Shown: one piece after another, positions 20,201 to 29,309 of the stretch
How positions within the stretch are numbered: position 1 is the first letter of the stretch
Layout: the number at the start of each line of letters is the position of its first letter
Source: Diploptera punctata
Lineage: Eukaryota > Arthropoda > Insecta > Blattodea > Blaberidae
DNA length: 64,000 nucleotides
NCBI GenBank assembly: GCA_030220185.1
Contig: JASPKZ010009885.1
Coordinates: forward strand, 45,662 to 109,661
Direction: 5' to 3'
Made by a program: the position numbers and the translations under genes
The notes under the pieces: generated by a model
What the model was told of the DNA's origin: nothing
The model's input: only the letters and a program-made list of their open reading frames with translations
The model's database searches: none

Positions 20201-20454
20201 GCCGATTTGCTGTTGTCAACGATGAACTTGTTGCAATAGTGGATGAAGTGGTCAGACAGAATCGTCGTTTCTCAATTTAAAACGAAAGAGCAGCTCAAAG
20301 AGAGAGTCGATGGGTGGCTATAGTAGCAGGCGGCATAGTTTTACGCAGAAGAGATTTCGAAGCTTTTGGAGCGTTATGACAAATGTTTGAATGTAAACAG
20401 AAATTATGTTGAAAATAATTTAAATTTGTACTTTTCACTGGTATAGGGTGTTTT

Positions 20455-20750
20455 CTAGACTAGCCTCATGGGCTAGTGGTCAGCGTTACTGACTACTGCT
20501 CGTGAGGTCCCGGGTTCGATTCCCGGTCAGACCATAGGAATTTTTTCTTAAAGGGAATTATTCCTGTGGTTGCCCATGGTCTGGAATTTAGGTTAGGTTT
20601 AGGTTGAGAACTCTCCTGGTGCTTCATTATCATTTATCACCCATCATATCATCGGGGTAACGTAACTCCGCCTTCCAGGTGCCCCAACCTAAGAAATGGA
20701 TTACAATTCCGCCAATGGCAGGCGAGAAAGCCAGAAATGTCATAAAATAC
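20455..20750 (+). mobile_element. SINE-E, full length
   Basis: The head has TCATGGGCTAGTGGTCAGC and GGTCCCGGGTTCGATTCCCG. The body begins with TTTTTTCTTAAAGGG. The tail module CTCTCCTGGTGCTTCATTAT, CATCATATCATCGGGG, CCAACCTAAGAAATGG and CCAGAAATGTCA is shared with the chimeric SINEs at 57940 and 60149. Confidence 0.85.
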
Positions 20751-20784
20751 AAAAAAAAAAAGACTGGGAATTACTTTTGGAATC

Positions 20785-20860
20785 ATCCTCGATTCATTGT
20801 TAGACATGGCCATTTTCGATGTGTACTAAGTAGGATAGACATTTTCATGATAACAGCCTA
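20785..20860 (+). repeat. DR2 fragment
   Basis: CATTTTCGATGTGTACTAAG followed by TAGGATAGAC resembles the DR2 core. Confidence 0.4.
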
Positions 20861-20864
20861 AATA

Positions 20865-21830
20865 ACTATTGTCGCGCCTAGCGGTCGCGTGGGATTCACA
20901 TACACTACAGCCGCCGGATCTCCGGCTCTGAAGTTTAGGTTATACGAGGGGTAAAGGGAGAAACTCGCCCTCTACTATCAATGAGAAAATAATTGAGTGG
21001 AGTAGATCTCTGCCACAACCAATCACTGCTCTTGACGCAGTTATAGCGCGCTAGTAAGGTTTGAAATTGCTGAGGTGTTGTCAGCTGTATGTCTGCTAAC
21101 CGCATACATAAAGCGGCCCCTCCCACTGAATATCCATATCGGCAACACTGTCGTGTAAATGTCAGGGCCGGAGAATCAGTTGCTGGGATATAGAATTTCT
21201 TTTAAATTATCGTAACTCAACAAATTTTTACACAACATTTCCAAATTAATGTTATTTATTTCACAATAATTAACTGATTCTTCAAAAATAATTTGCTGCA
21301 AATAAAGTCTCTTCCTTTACAATTTATTCGGTCGTACTGTTCTTTATACTCCCTGGCGGTTTCACTTAAGAAAATTCATCAATGATGACAATATAATAAT
21401 TTAAATGCTTTTTTATTCTTCGTTATATGATTTATTGTAATTTATAAAATGAAAATAGTCTTTCAGCGATATATTTTAAAATAACCACAAATAACAAAAT
21501 TGAGGAGTAGAACGTCTAGTCTTCGCTCTTGAGACCGCTTCTCTGGTTCACAACCCAGACACAACTAAAACTGGCTCGTCCGACCTTCGCACCTTCTTAC
21601 ATAGGTTAGGAATAATCTGTATTCTCAATCGAGACACTTCTCGGGTAGAAAACTTTTCCAGAATGGAATTACGAACGCATGTGGAAATTTGTACGGGACC
21701 ATTGATTCGCGAGTCGACAGTTCACGAATCTTTCTCTACCGTACAAGGCGAGATCCAACTCTCGCCATCGCCCGCGGTTTTCAAAAGCCATCCCAAAATG
21801 TGTCACACTATATTGCTTCGAACTTCGCTA
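20865..21830. other. Unassigned, locally GC-rich stretch
   Basis: 20880-21180 and 21530-21800 are richer in G+C than the surroundings (CGCGCCTAGCGGTCGCG; CTCTCGCCATCGCCCGCG). No ORF or repeat is recognised. These could be remnants of a promoter-like or LINE 5' region. Confidence 0.35.
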
Positions 21831-21835
21831 AGACG

Positions 21836-22105
21836 ATAAAGTGATCCCTTATGAGCCTATGGGGTGGTAAGACGTTAGGGTTCCCACCTTTTTAGACAAT
21901 CGGCTTGAGATGTCAACCGGGCTGTCAGTCCTGTTTCATGACTGTCTTTACTCCCAGAACGTAGTCTGGCAATCATTTCCTTTAGAGGCTGTGTCGAACC
22001 CAGGGTCATAATGCCACCAATTAAAAAATTCTTGATCGATCGGAATGAAATCCTCCACATTTCGGTTTGTAGCTTATTGCCTTAACCAACTATGCTACGG
22101 CAAGC
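21836..22105 (-). mobile_element. SINE-B, full length
   Basis: From AAGTGATCCCTTATGAGCC (3' end) to GCCTTAACCAACTATGCTAC and GGCAAGC (tRNA-like head reversed). The body has AACCGGGCTGTCAGTCCTG and TTCCTTTAGAGGCTG. Confidence 0.85.
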
Positions 22106-22129
22106 TTCATGCCAAAAGGCGGAAGTGCA

Positions 22130-22280
22130 TTATTATAAAGGGAATATACACCACAAATGAGGGGAATTTTGAAGTAAGGGAAATCAGATATTTAGAAACA
22201 ATAATTACAAATATGAATGAGGTGGAGAAGGAAATTAAACATTGGCTGAACTCTTGAAATGCATTAAGGGACTCTTGTCA
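22130..22280 (+). mobile_element. LINE-A fragment, upstream half of a split copy
   Basis: Matches the coding order TNEGNFEVREIRYLETIITN then EVEKEIKHWLNS, equivalent to 39137-39240 of the better copy. It breaks at GGGACTCTTGTCATCCAACT; the same element resumes near 23175. Confidence 0.8.
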
Positions 22281-22299
22281 TCCAACTGCAATAAGAATT

Positions 22300-22770
22300 A
22301 AAAAAATAATAGTTTAAAAAACTAAAACAACACGCTTTATTAGAAAATCGAACTAAAAAAATGAAAAATAATTTTAATTTCCAACACGATTGGGATAAAA
22401 TTAAAGTGGTCAACAAAAAAATAATCTCCAACACATCTAGAATAAAACTAGAGTTATCTACAAAAGAAATTACCATCAAAAGCCTGGGGTGCTCTATATC
22501 AATTAATATATTTGATAATAAACATATATTGGTAAAAGTAAAGTATCTAAGAAGAAAACGTAAAAACTATATAAAGCACCCCACGCTTTTGATGGTAAAA
22601 TTATTTTTTTGTAGATAACTGTAGTTTTATTCTAGATGTGTTGGAGATGCTTTTTTTGTTGACTACTTTAATTTTATCCCAAGCGTGTTGGAAATTAAAA
22701 TTATTTTTCATTTTTTAGTTCGGTTTTCTAATAAAGCGTGCTGTTTTAGTTTTTTAACTATTATTTTAGT
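22300..22770. mobile_element. Foldback element, ~190-bp arms
   Basis: 22306-22495 is inverted at 22575-22766: AGTTTAAAAAACTAAAAC, GAAAATCGAACTAAAAAA, CAACACGATTGGGATAAA, ATCTCCAACACATCTAGA and AAAAGCCTGGGGTG each have an inverted partner. The loop of about 75 bp is AT-rich. A partial extra copy of the end follows at 22770-22815. It splits a LINE-A copy. No transposase frame is convincing. Confidence 0.9.
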
Positions 22771-22839
22771 TTGGTTTTTTAATAAAACGTGTTGTTTTAG
22801 TTTTTTAAATGAGCTGAAAATAATACTCTTCTAAAAAAA

Positions 22840-22940
22840 ATCCTCCGGGCCGGATTTGAACCAGCGACCTACGGATTACTGAAATTATATACCACTACAG
22901 TCCACGAATCTACCAACTGAGCTACCAGATGATATAATAT
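22840..22940 (-). repeat. tRNA-like SINE head
   Basis: The minus strand reads TAGCTCAGTTGGTAGATTC (A box) and CGCTGGTTCAAATCCGGCC (B box). An insert widens the anticodon region, so it is a SINE or pseudo-tRNA and not a normal tRNA gene. Confidence 0.6.
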
Positions 22941-23159
22941 TCATTTCTTACAACGATGGACTAAAAAGTTCGATTAAGTCCGCAACCTATTATATATCAT
23001 ATATTATTTATGAAATTATTGTATTGGCATTAGTCCTATACAAGCATACGAAGTTTCAAGTCGATCCAATGTTTTCAAGTGGGTGAAAATCGTGTTGAAA
23101 GATTCCGTTACATAGATAGATACAGGTCAAGCTAATACATATAAAGCGTTTAAAAAAAT

Positions 23160-23690
23160 AAAGAGGCTAATATTAATGTAGGCTTCTCTCAAAGAATGTT
23201 GAAACTAAAAATACATATAAAATGGTGATTATAAGGATGCGAAGCATGGGCTCTTACTTTAAGAAAATATTTCGAGTATTTGAAAGTAAAATGCCTAGGA
23301 AATTTTTTTTACCAAAGAGACGAACAGACAGATGAATGGAGAAAACCACATTACAGTGAGCTTAGTGATTTATATGGGAAACTAGGTGTAATAAGAACAT
23401 TTGTCTCGTAGATATAGAACTTTAGATCCCATAACAATTTTATAGGCCTAATCTAGTACTATAGGAATATATTACTGTGGTGGGAAGGGCATGCGGCTCG
23501 AATAGGGAATAAAAGAGAGGCATTGATACTTACTGTAGGAAAACTAGAAGAAAAGCTCCCAGTATAAATAATATTTTGAGAATAAAATCAACTATGTGCT
23601 GAGGGAGGTGAAATTTACAAAGGATAATTAAAAAACATTACTAAGAAGAACTTATCTCCTGGAATCTCCGGGTACGATTGTGCTAGTGAG
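23160..23690 (+). mobile_element. LINE-A fragment, downstream half of split copy
   Basis: Continues the element from 22280: GATGCGAAGCATGGGCTCTT, TTTGAAAGTAAAATGCC, AGACGAACAGACAGATGAAT, GAGCTTAGTGATTTATATGG and GTAGGAAAACTAGAAGAAAA. All frames are broken. Confidence 0.75.
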
Positions 23691-23691
23691 T

Positions 23692-24540
23692 TATTTTTAT
23701 GACTTTTCTGAATTCATTCTGGACAATATTTGATTTGCATAATGACTCTCTCGCGCATCGGGGATATGAACTGAGGGTTGAAAGGTGACGGGGCGGGATG
23801 ACGATAGTGCGTTGTTCCAGGAAGTATTACAAATTGTTACGTCACGTTAAGATTAGCGTCGTGAATCACAGCGCATTCTGTACATACCACAGCGTACTAC
23901 GCGCTCCGTTTCGTAACACATTCCTTCAAAAACAATCGACCAAATTAGTTGTTTACGTCACAAGGACTAAAAGCGACGTTTTACCATACAATTGAGATTT
24001 TATTAAATGGATTCGTAAAGTGCTTTCAATCATTCATTTTCTTTATTTTTCTTATTCTTAGTTTACTTTTACGTACTCTTATGTGTTCCATGCCACCCGG
24101 GTCTTACAGTGACACATGTTGGGAACGGAGTTTAAAGTTTTGATCACATACATACTTTTTTGACCACATAAGGATATGGAGAGCCTCGCTGGATGAAGGA
24201 TCAGCTCAATGCCGGGCCACTTCCGAGACAACACAAACGTTTAAGACAAGACACGCCATTCACTCAGCATTAATACTAATCAGGGTTAATATAATAATCA
24301 AATTATGTTCGAGGACTATTTGGGCTAGAGAGCCTCTATAGAGGCATTCTAATCTGGACCTTAAAGTTTCCTGACTTCTTCAGGTGAGGAAAAATTTCGA
24401 AAAACCTCACCAGGAACCATTGGGAACCAAACTTGGTCCCGCTGGTCCCGCCCGGTCACCTTTCAATCCCTGATGCTCGGGACAGTCATTATGCAAACCA
24501 AGTATTGTTCAGAATGAATTCAGAAAAGTCATAAAAATAC

Positions 24541-24542
<2 letters not shown>
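23692..24542. mobile_element. Element bounded by ~105-bp inverted repeats
   Basis: TTTTTATGACTTTTCTGAAT...CAATATTTGATTTGCATAAT...GGTGACGGGGCGGGA at 23692-23800 is inverted at 24425-24542. The interior holds DR4 and a SINE-A-like piece (24375-24415), so it is composite. The two frames at 23798-24143 are not recognised. Confidence 0.7.
24080..24295 (-). repeat. Dispersed repeat DR4
   Basis: Shares ACATACTTTTTTGACCACAT, AAGGATATGG, CAGCTCAATGCCGGGCCACT and AAGACAAGACACGCCATTC with 8920-9125 and with the tail at 25745-25865. Confidence 0.7.
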
Positions 24543-24588
<46 letters not shown>

Positions 24589-24600
24589 TAATAACAATAA
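24541..24600. repeat. (ATA)n microsatellite
   Basis: About 17 AAT/ATA units. Confidence 0.95.
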
Positions 24601-24748
24601 AGGTTAATGATACTCCCCAACATTATTCTTGATCTACCTACTGGGTGTTTTTCCCTCCGGCTTTCCTACAAAAATTTTCCCTTTCATTCGTTCTTATTAT
24701 GTAGGCTATGATTTCCCATAAAATCATAAAACTCACTTTTATAAATAA

Positions 24749-24750
<2 letters not shown>
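24600..24750 (-). mobile_element. LINE-A fragment (duplicate of 25446-25620)
   Basis: GGTTAATGATACTCCCCAAC, ATTATTCTTGATCTACCTAC, CCCTCCGGCTTTCCTAC and AAACTCACTTTTATAAATAA match 25446-25610 closely, including the abrupt change to AAT repeats. That points to a local duplication. Confidence 0.8.
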
Positions 24751-24784
<34 letters not shown>

Positions 24785-24800
24785 AAATAAAAATAATAAC

Positions 24801-24833
<33 letters not shown>

Positions 24834-24835
24834 GT
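24747..24835. repeat. (AAT)n microsatellite
   Basis: Imperfect AAT/AAC units ending at the SINE-B 3' end. Confidence 0.95.
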
Positions 24836-25132
24836 AGAGTAGTCCCGCTACACGACTCAGGAGACCCTTTGGGTAGGAGGAGGTTAAGGCTCCAACTTTT
24901 TCTGGACAATCGGCACTTGATGTCAGCCGGGTTGTCAGTCCTGCGTGACGGCTGCCTTTACCCCCAGAATAAGCGTATGATACTCATTTCCGTTAGAGGC
25001 TGAGTCGACCCCAGGACCATAGTGCCGCCAGAAGGTTGGGTCTATTTAAAAATCCTGACCCCACCGGGACTTAAAACCCTCGACCTATCTGCTTGTAGCG
25101 CAGTGCCTTAACCACTAGAATACGGCGTGCCC
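24833..25132 (-). mobile_element. SINE-B, full length
   Basis: Complete from AGAGTAGTCCCGCTACACGA through CAGCCGGGTTGTCAGTCCTG and CATTTCCGTTAGAGGCTGAG to CTTAACCACTAGAATACGG and CGTGCCC. AAT repeats flank both ends. Confidence 0.9.
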
Positions 25133-25158
25133 AATAATAATAATAATAATAATAATAA
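25133..25158. repeat. (AAT)n microsatellite
   Basis: About 9 AAT units directly after the SINE-B head. Confidence 0.9.
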
Positions 25159-25169
25159 TACATTTATTT

Positions 25170-25252
25170 CACATCCACCGCATTGGTCTAGTGTAATGCA
25201 ATACCTTTGCACGCAACTGGCCCTGGTTCGATGCCGGCCGGACAATTTTTTT
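25170..25252 (+). repeat. SINE-A' head
   Basis: CATCCACCGCATTGGTCTAG, TTTGCACGCAACTGGCC and CTGGTTCGATGCCGG form a tRNA-like head related to, but distinct from, SINE-A. It passes straight into AAT repeats. Compare 25620. Confidence 0.65.
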
Positions 25253-25253
25253 A

Positions 25254-25328
25254 AAATAATAATAATAATAATAATAATAATTACTATTATTATTATTATT
25301 ATTTCATCATCATCATCATCATTATTAT
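25254..25328. repeat. (ATA)n(ATT)n(CAT)n microsatellite
   Basis: Three trinucleotide runs in succession. Confidence 0.95.
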
Positions 25329-25610
25329 CTACTCACTGACACCTATTGAACTCCAGGTTCATGGCCTCGCAGACATAAGCTCTCCATACATTCCTATCGT
25401 GAGTTAATGTTTTCCAATCATTCCTTTCATAATTCACATCACTCAATAATAATGGTTAATGTTACTCCCCAACATTATTCTTGATCTACCTACTGTATGC
25501 TTTCCCTCCGGCTTTCCTACAAGAAATTCCCATGACCCTCTTTCATTCGTTCTTATTATGTCTGATTTCCCGTAAACATCATGAAACTCACTTTTATAAA
25601 TAATAATAAT
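25328..25610 (-). mobile_element. LINE-A C-terminal fragment
   Basis: Begins TACTCACTGACACCTATTGA (tail and 3' hairpin region, degraded). It then runs back through GACATAAGCTCTCCATACAT and TGACCCTCTTTCATTCGTTC to AAACTCACTTTTATAAATAA. Confidence 0.85.
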
Positions 25611-25619
25611 AATAATAAA

Positions 25620-25865
25620 TTTATTTCACATCCATCGCATTTGTCTAATGTAATGTAATACCTTCGCATGCAGCGGGCCCTAGTACGATACCTGCCTTTT
25701 TTTTTCACAAATGTCGAGAAACATTAGGTTCCCAATAATCCCCGTGTGACCATAATATTTGCCTTGTTTATTTTGATTGTATGAGTGAATGGTGGGTTTG
25801 TCTTAAATGTTGGCGTTGTCTCGGAGGTGGCCCTGACATTGAGCTGAGACCCTGTATTTCATTCA
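25620..25865 (+). mobile_element. SINE-A' head with DR4 tail
   Basis: Head: CATCCATCGCATTTGTCTAA, CGCATGCAGCGGGCCCTAG, TACGATACC. Middle: ACAAATGTCGAGAAAC. Tail: GTGAATGGTGGGTTTGTCTT and GTCTCGGAGGTGGCCCTGAC, the reverse complement of DR4. Confidence 0.7.
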
Positions 25866-25869
25866 AGTA

Positions 25870-26150
25870 TGTATGTTAAATAGATCCGAGGTGCGGGTCG
25901 CTGGTAACAGAGGCCCGGGCTATAGTGGAGTGTTTCTAATGAAGAGCAATAACGCAAGCACTTGACATGTCCACAATTATTTCAGTCACTTCTATAATTA
26001 GTGAGACCGGCCTGCGAAATGTTACCACTTGAGTTCAACAACTCTATCACGTAACGCCTTTCTTTGTAGTGGATTCGCAGGTTCCTATCTTACTCCTGTC
26101 ACTCTCCTCCTTCAGATATTTATTTATATATTCATTTCTGGTTTTTAGTA
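25870..26150. other. Unassigned stretch
   Basis: Nothing recognised. Confidence 0.4.
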
Positions 26151-26155
26151 TATAT

Positions 26156-26816
26156 ATACGAGTGTCATCCATAAGTCATGGCAACTATTTTTTTATCAGC
26201 CAATAAAGCTGCAGGAAAAAAGTTCAGTATATTCAAGTGAGAGTCTCTGGAATGTCCTTCACAATGGTGGTACAAAAGTGGAATCCAGATACAGCAGCAT
26301 ATGGGTACAGGACATTGAAAGATGGGTAAATATTAATCGTTGTTTTAATTCTATTACGTGTGAAGAAGAAAAAATAATATTCCTATAATCCTGAGCTAAC
26401 ACCCTTCAAAATGGTAATTGAAGATGCTGCTGCATGTGAAGAAGTTTACAAACAGGGGGATATCTTAACAGTGTTTCAACGAAGAATGGTGCCCATAGAC
26501 ACATCACAAACAGCTGATGGTATTCAACACCTTTCCCATCATTGGCAAAAATGTGTATTGGCCTTGGAGGATTTTTTGAAGGGTGTTAGCTCTGGGTTAT
26601 ATGATTTGTTTTTTCACATGTAATAGAAGTAAAACAATGATTTCTATTTACCCATCTTTCAATGTCCTTTACCGATATGCTGCTGTATCTGGATTCCACT
26701 TTTGTACCACCATTGTGAAGGACATTTCAGGGACTCTCACTTGTATATACTGAATTTTGTTTCCTGCAGATTTATTGGTTGATAAAAATTAGTTGCCATG
26801 ACTTATGAAATACCTT

Positions 26817-26825
<9 letters not shown>
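26156..26825 (+). mobile_element. Internally deleted mariner with ~200-bp inverted repeats
   Basis: ACGAGTGTCATCCATAAGTC, GGAATGTCCTTCACAATGG and GATACAGCAGCATATGG at 26156-26370 are inverted at 26622-26825. The interior (26411-26623) encodes a 70-codon fragment. Its GIQHLSHHWQKCVLALEDFL segment fits the W-x-KC C-terminal signature of mariner transposases. The catalytic domain is absent, so it depends on another element's transposase. Confidence 0.75.

Positions 26826-26850
<25 letters not shown>
26815..26850. repeat. (TA)n microsatellite
   Basis: About 16 TA units between the mariner relic and SINE-A. Confidence 0.95.
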
Positions 26851-26857
<7 letters not shown>

Positions 26858-26865
26858 TCCATAGT

Positions 26866-27205
26866 AATTCTAACCCGAGGGCAGGTCCTTCACTGCAATC
26901 ATAGCATTTTCATGCTCTGCTTGCAGCTTTACTAGGGAATTGTAGGTGTGGTAGCTTTCAGTTGCTTTCCGCACCGGTGAAGGATGATGATAATGATAAG
27001 GATGATGTCAGGAAAATTTTAAGGCCCAAACGGTCCCCGAAATCATATGGTCATCATCATCATCATCCTTCACCGGTGTGGAAAGCAACGGGAACCTACC
27101 ACACTTACAATTCCCTAGTAAAGCTGCAAGCATAGCATGAAAATGCTATGATTGCAGTGCAAGACCTGCCCTCGGGCAGAATTACTATGGATGGATGGAT
27201 ATATA
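26866..27205. mobile_element. Two SINE-A 3' halves in inverted orientation
   Basis: 26866-27003 is a minus-strand SINE-A 3' half. 27004-27205 is a plus-strand copy starting at TGTCAGGAAAATTTTAAGGC. Their 5' sides meet, so their shared 3' halves can fold into one long hairpin. Neither has a tRNA head. Confidence 0.85.
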
Positions 27206-27214
27206 TACTACACC

Positions 27215-27370
27215 ATCAAACGATTTATGCCTAGGCAGTATATGTGGGTGGATAAAATTGGGATGGAAGTTAAGGAATTGGATATCGGAGATATGAACTG
27301 GATTCAGTTGACTGAGGATGGAGGATCTCAGTGAATGTGACATTGTTAATTAGTTAGCAGAGAATATATG
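27215..27370 (+). mobile_element. LINE-J C-terminal remnant
   Basis: Translation gives WVDKIGMEVKELDIGDMNWI then QLTEDGGSQ, matching the general LINE ending of the form D-x-I-x-D-L-x-E-V...DW-x-x-L-x-x-D. The same LDIGDMN block occurs at about 56403-56425 (-). Confidence 0.6.
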
Positions 27371-27592
27371 GTGCGGTAAGAGGGAAGGGCGAGTTGCAGG
27401 TACTGCCAGTAACTACCCTCAATTTAGAAAACATGTTAGTTACTACAAGTTGCGTTTTCTTATCTACTAATTTTATGTTACTGAATGTTTTTGTTGTCCA
27501 ATAAGTTTGGAGTGTTTATTATAGAATAGCGTTGTTTTTATAATTATTTATTTAATTATTATTATTATTGACAATAAGAAAATGTTTTTTGC

Positions 27593-27820
27593 ATGGCTAC
27601 TAGTTCCATCCACTTTCGGCAATGTTCCCTCCTGCAACGCGCCGTTGGTTTCACTAAGACGGCTACAGTTAACAGTATGCCTTCTCGGCTGCGAATACCT
27701 AAGTTCTTAAGTAGTTTGTTTGGCAGTACAAGGGCGGCGGGCCTGCAATATCAGGGTGACCTTCGCGAGGTTTTCCCTGTTAAGGTTCTCTTGCAACTTA
27801 GTGATGGGAGACAGAACTAA
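27593..27820 (+). CDS. Unassigned 75-codon frame, low confidence
   Basis: An ATG-initiated frame (MATSSIHFRQCSLLQRAVGF...) sits in a locally GC-richer block, and AATAAA occurs downstream at about 27893. I recognise no family, domain, signal peptide or splice evidence. Its length is within what chance frames reach here, so it may not be coding. Confidence 0.15.
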   Translation: MATSSIHFRQCSLLQRAVGFTKTATVNSMPSRLRIPKFLSSLFGSTRAAGLQYQGDLREVFPVKVLLQLSDGRQN

Positions 27821-28370
27821 GTTCCATTCCTCTTCGGGGCTCCCGCTTGCCTTATTCTCCAAGCGCTATTCGTTTGTTGCAAGAGAGCAAATTAAATAAA
27901 AATTAAGAGAACCAACCTCGGTGATGGTTGGTCCGGCGATACACTCGTAAATCCAGTGGGAGCAGATAATTGGAAGTCCTTAGTGGCTACGCTCTCTGCT
28001 CCCTCATAAGTCGCCCTTGGGAATGGGGTATCCTAAACAAAAATTAGTAAGTGGTCCCAATTGGGATTAGAGATAGCCAAATGTCTCGTCATCTGATTAG
28101 TGACGCGCATGAGAGAGAGAGTATGACGGCGGAATAACGGTATTATCGCCTCACTATGATGGTTGCCCGTTAATTTAAAAGCGGGTGCCGCGCGACAATG
28201 CTTGACAATTATTAACATACTGAATTATTATAGTGGCAGTAGTAGGCATCTTTGTATTTAATATTATATATAACAGCTGCGGGGAAACAAAGCGAGCCGC
28301 TGGACAACCATCATAGTGAGGCGATAATAATAAATTTCTGATTCAGAACATGTATTATACAGATGTATTA
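27821..28370. other. Unassigned stretch with short inverted repeat
   Basis: The only structure is ATTATCGCCTCACTATGATG (28142-28161), inverted at CATCATAGTGAGGCGATAAT (28310-28329). Confidence 0.45.
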
Positions 28371-28377
28371 CTACCAG

Positions 28378-28545
28378 GTCGGGTCCGTCCTAGAGTGGTT
28401 ACCATACTGGACTCTGTTTCCGAGGTTCGTAAGATCAAACCAGGCCACGATCATAGATTTTTTAAGGCCGTAAAATCTTAAGTATGGCTTCTGTTGGAAG
28501 GGAAGTAAAGCCACGGGTCCTGTATGGTAAATTTACGGTATGTAA
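28378..28545 (+). mobile_element. SINE-C-like, decayed
   Basis: GTCCGTCCTAGAGTGGTTAC head and GATCAAACCAGGCCACGATC B-box region are followed by an AGATTTTTTAAGGCCGTAAA body similar in layout to SINE-C (head, then GATTTTTAGGACGG). Confidence 0.55.
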
Positions 28546-28554
28546 TATAATCTC

Positions 28555-28780
28555 TTCTTCTTCTTCTTCCTTTCCAGGATTAGGTCAATGCGATCTGTTC
28601 CGGTCTCAAGTCCATCGTTTCCTTGGCCGTCCCAAATATCTTTTTCCATGTGGTTTGTAGGTGTTGATCTTTTTGGGTAATCTTGTATTGTCCATTCTGT
28701 CTAAATGTTCTTTCCATTGGTATTTGTGCTCGTCTAGTTTATCGAGTATTGAAAATATCTCCAGTTCATTAATATAATCT
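28555..28780 (-). mobile_element. LINE-H C-terminal end with GAA tail
   Basis: The minus strand encodes a LDKLDEHKYQWKEHLDRMDN-type block. It ends with CCGGAACAGATCGCATTGAC, CTAATCCTGGAAAGG and GAA repeats. This 3' end is nearly the same as that of the SINE-like element at 33097-33516. Confidence 0.7.
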
Positions 28781-28809
28781 CAAACCTTAAATAAGATACT
28801 TCTGAACAA

Positions 28810-29190
28810 CATTTTTCGGCCCTTTCATGCCCAGATTTCTATTGCGACACTAATGTCCTGAGATGTTAAATATGGTACATGCGTGCTGAACATAACTGTT
28901 GGCGAATATTAGTCAAATTAACATTTTGCCTAAAATAATGTCTCCAAAGTTAACCTGCTATTAAGTAAGTCATCTCACGTTCTGTTCGCACTTCCTAAAT
29001 GTGGGTTGAAGTTGTAAATGGAATCAGAACCACGGTAGCTGGAGCAATTAGTGTGTAGCTTCAGATTCTCTGTGACAAATTGTCTGTTTATGTTGTTTAC
29101 GTTTAATTAAAGCTCTGATGATAGTTACACAGCTATGTTGGCAGAACTGTGGAAAATGGCGACATCACAATTCATGACCACACATTAATC
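28810..29190 (+). repeat. Dispersed repeats DR6 and DR5
   Basis: 28810-28960 (DR6: CCCTTTCATGCCCAGATTTC, GCGACACTAATG) resembles 31655-31715 and 34820-34950. 28960-29190 (DR5: CAGAACCACGGTAGCTGG, GTGACAAATTGTCTGTTTAT, GGAAAATGGCGACATCAC) is inverted at 44605-44870. Confidence 0.6.
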
Positions 29191-29216
29191 TAACCTTCTT
29201 CAGCACACAATCATTT

Positions 29217-29230
29217 ATTATTATTATTAC

Positions 29231-29280
<50 letters not shown>
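29217..29280. repeat. (ATT)n microsatellite
   Basis: About 20 ATT units. Confidence 0.95.
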
Positions 29281-29281
<1 letters not shown>

Positions 29282-29309
29282 AATGCTAAATGGGGGTTAA
29301 TTTTTAATC

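Larger units (their letters stand above)
19377..20300 (+). pseudogene. Mariner-like transposase, N-terminal part, interrupted
   Basis: The 5' end ACGAGGGTGATTCGGAAAGT resembles a mariner terminal repeat. A start at 19540 gives MSQTVEATAKCEVLVLEKTI, then stops, then GGVVRHW...RKFQ (19655-19695). After two LINE insertions the protein resumes at about 20190 with DEERSGRFAVVNDELVAIVD and RQNRRFSI. This order (VRHW..KF, then ERSGRP, then LV..V...R..RR.TI) is typical of mariner N-terminal DNA-binding regions. The catalytic DDD/E part is absent. Confidence 0.7.

Noticed and set aside
22845..22935. Possible functional tRNA gene on the minus strand
   Set aside because: A and B boxes are good, but the anticodon region is too long and the acceptor arms do not pair; a SINE head fits better. 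The same applies to 8125, 12787 and 44085.
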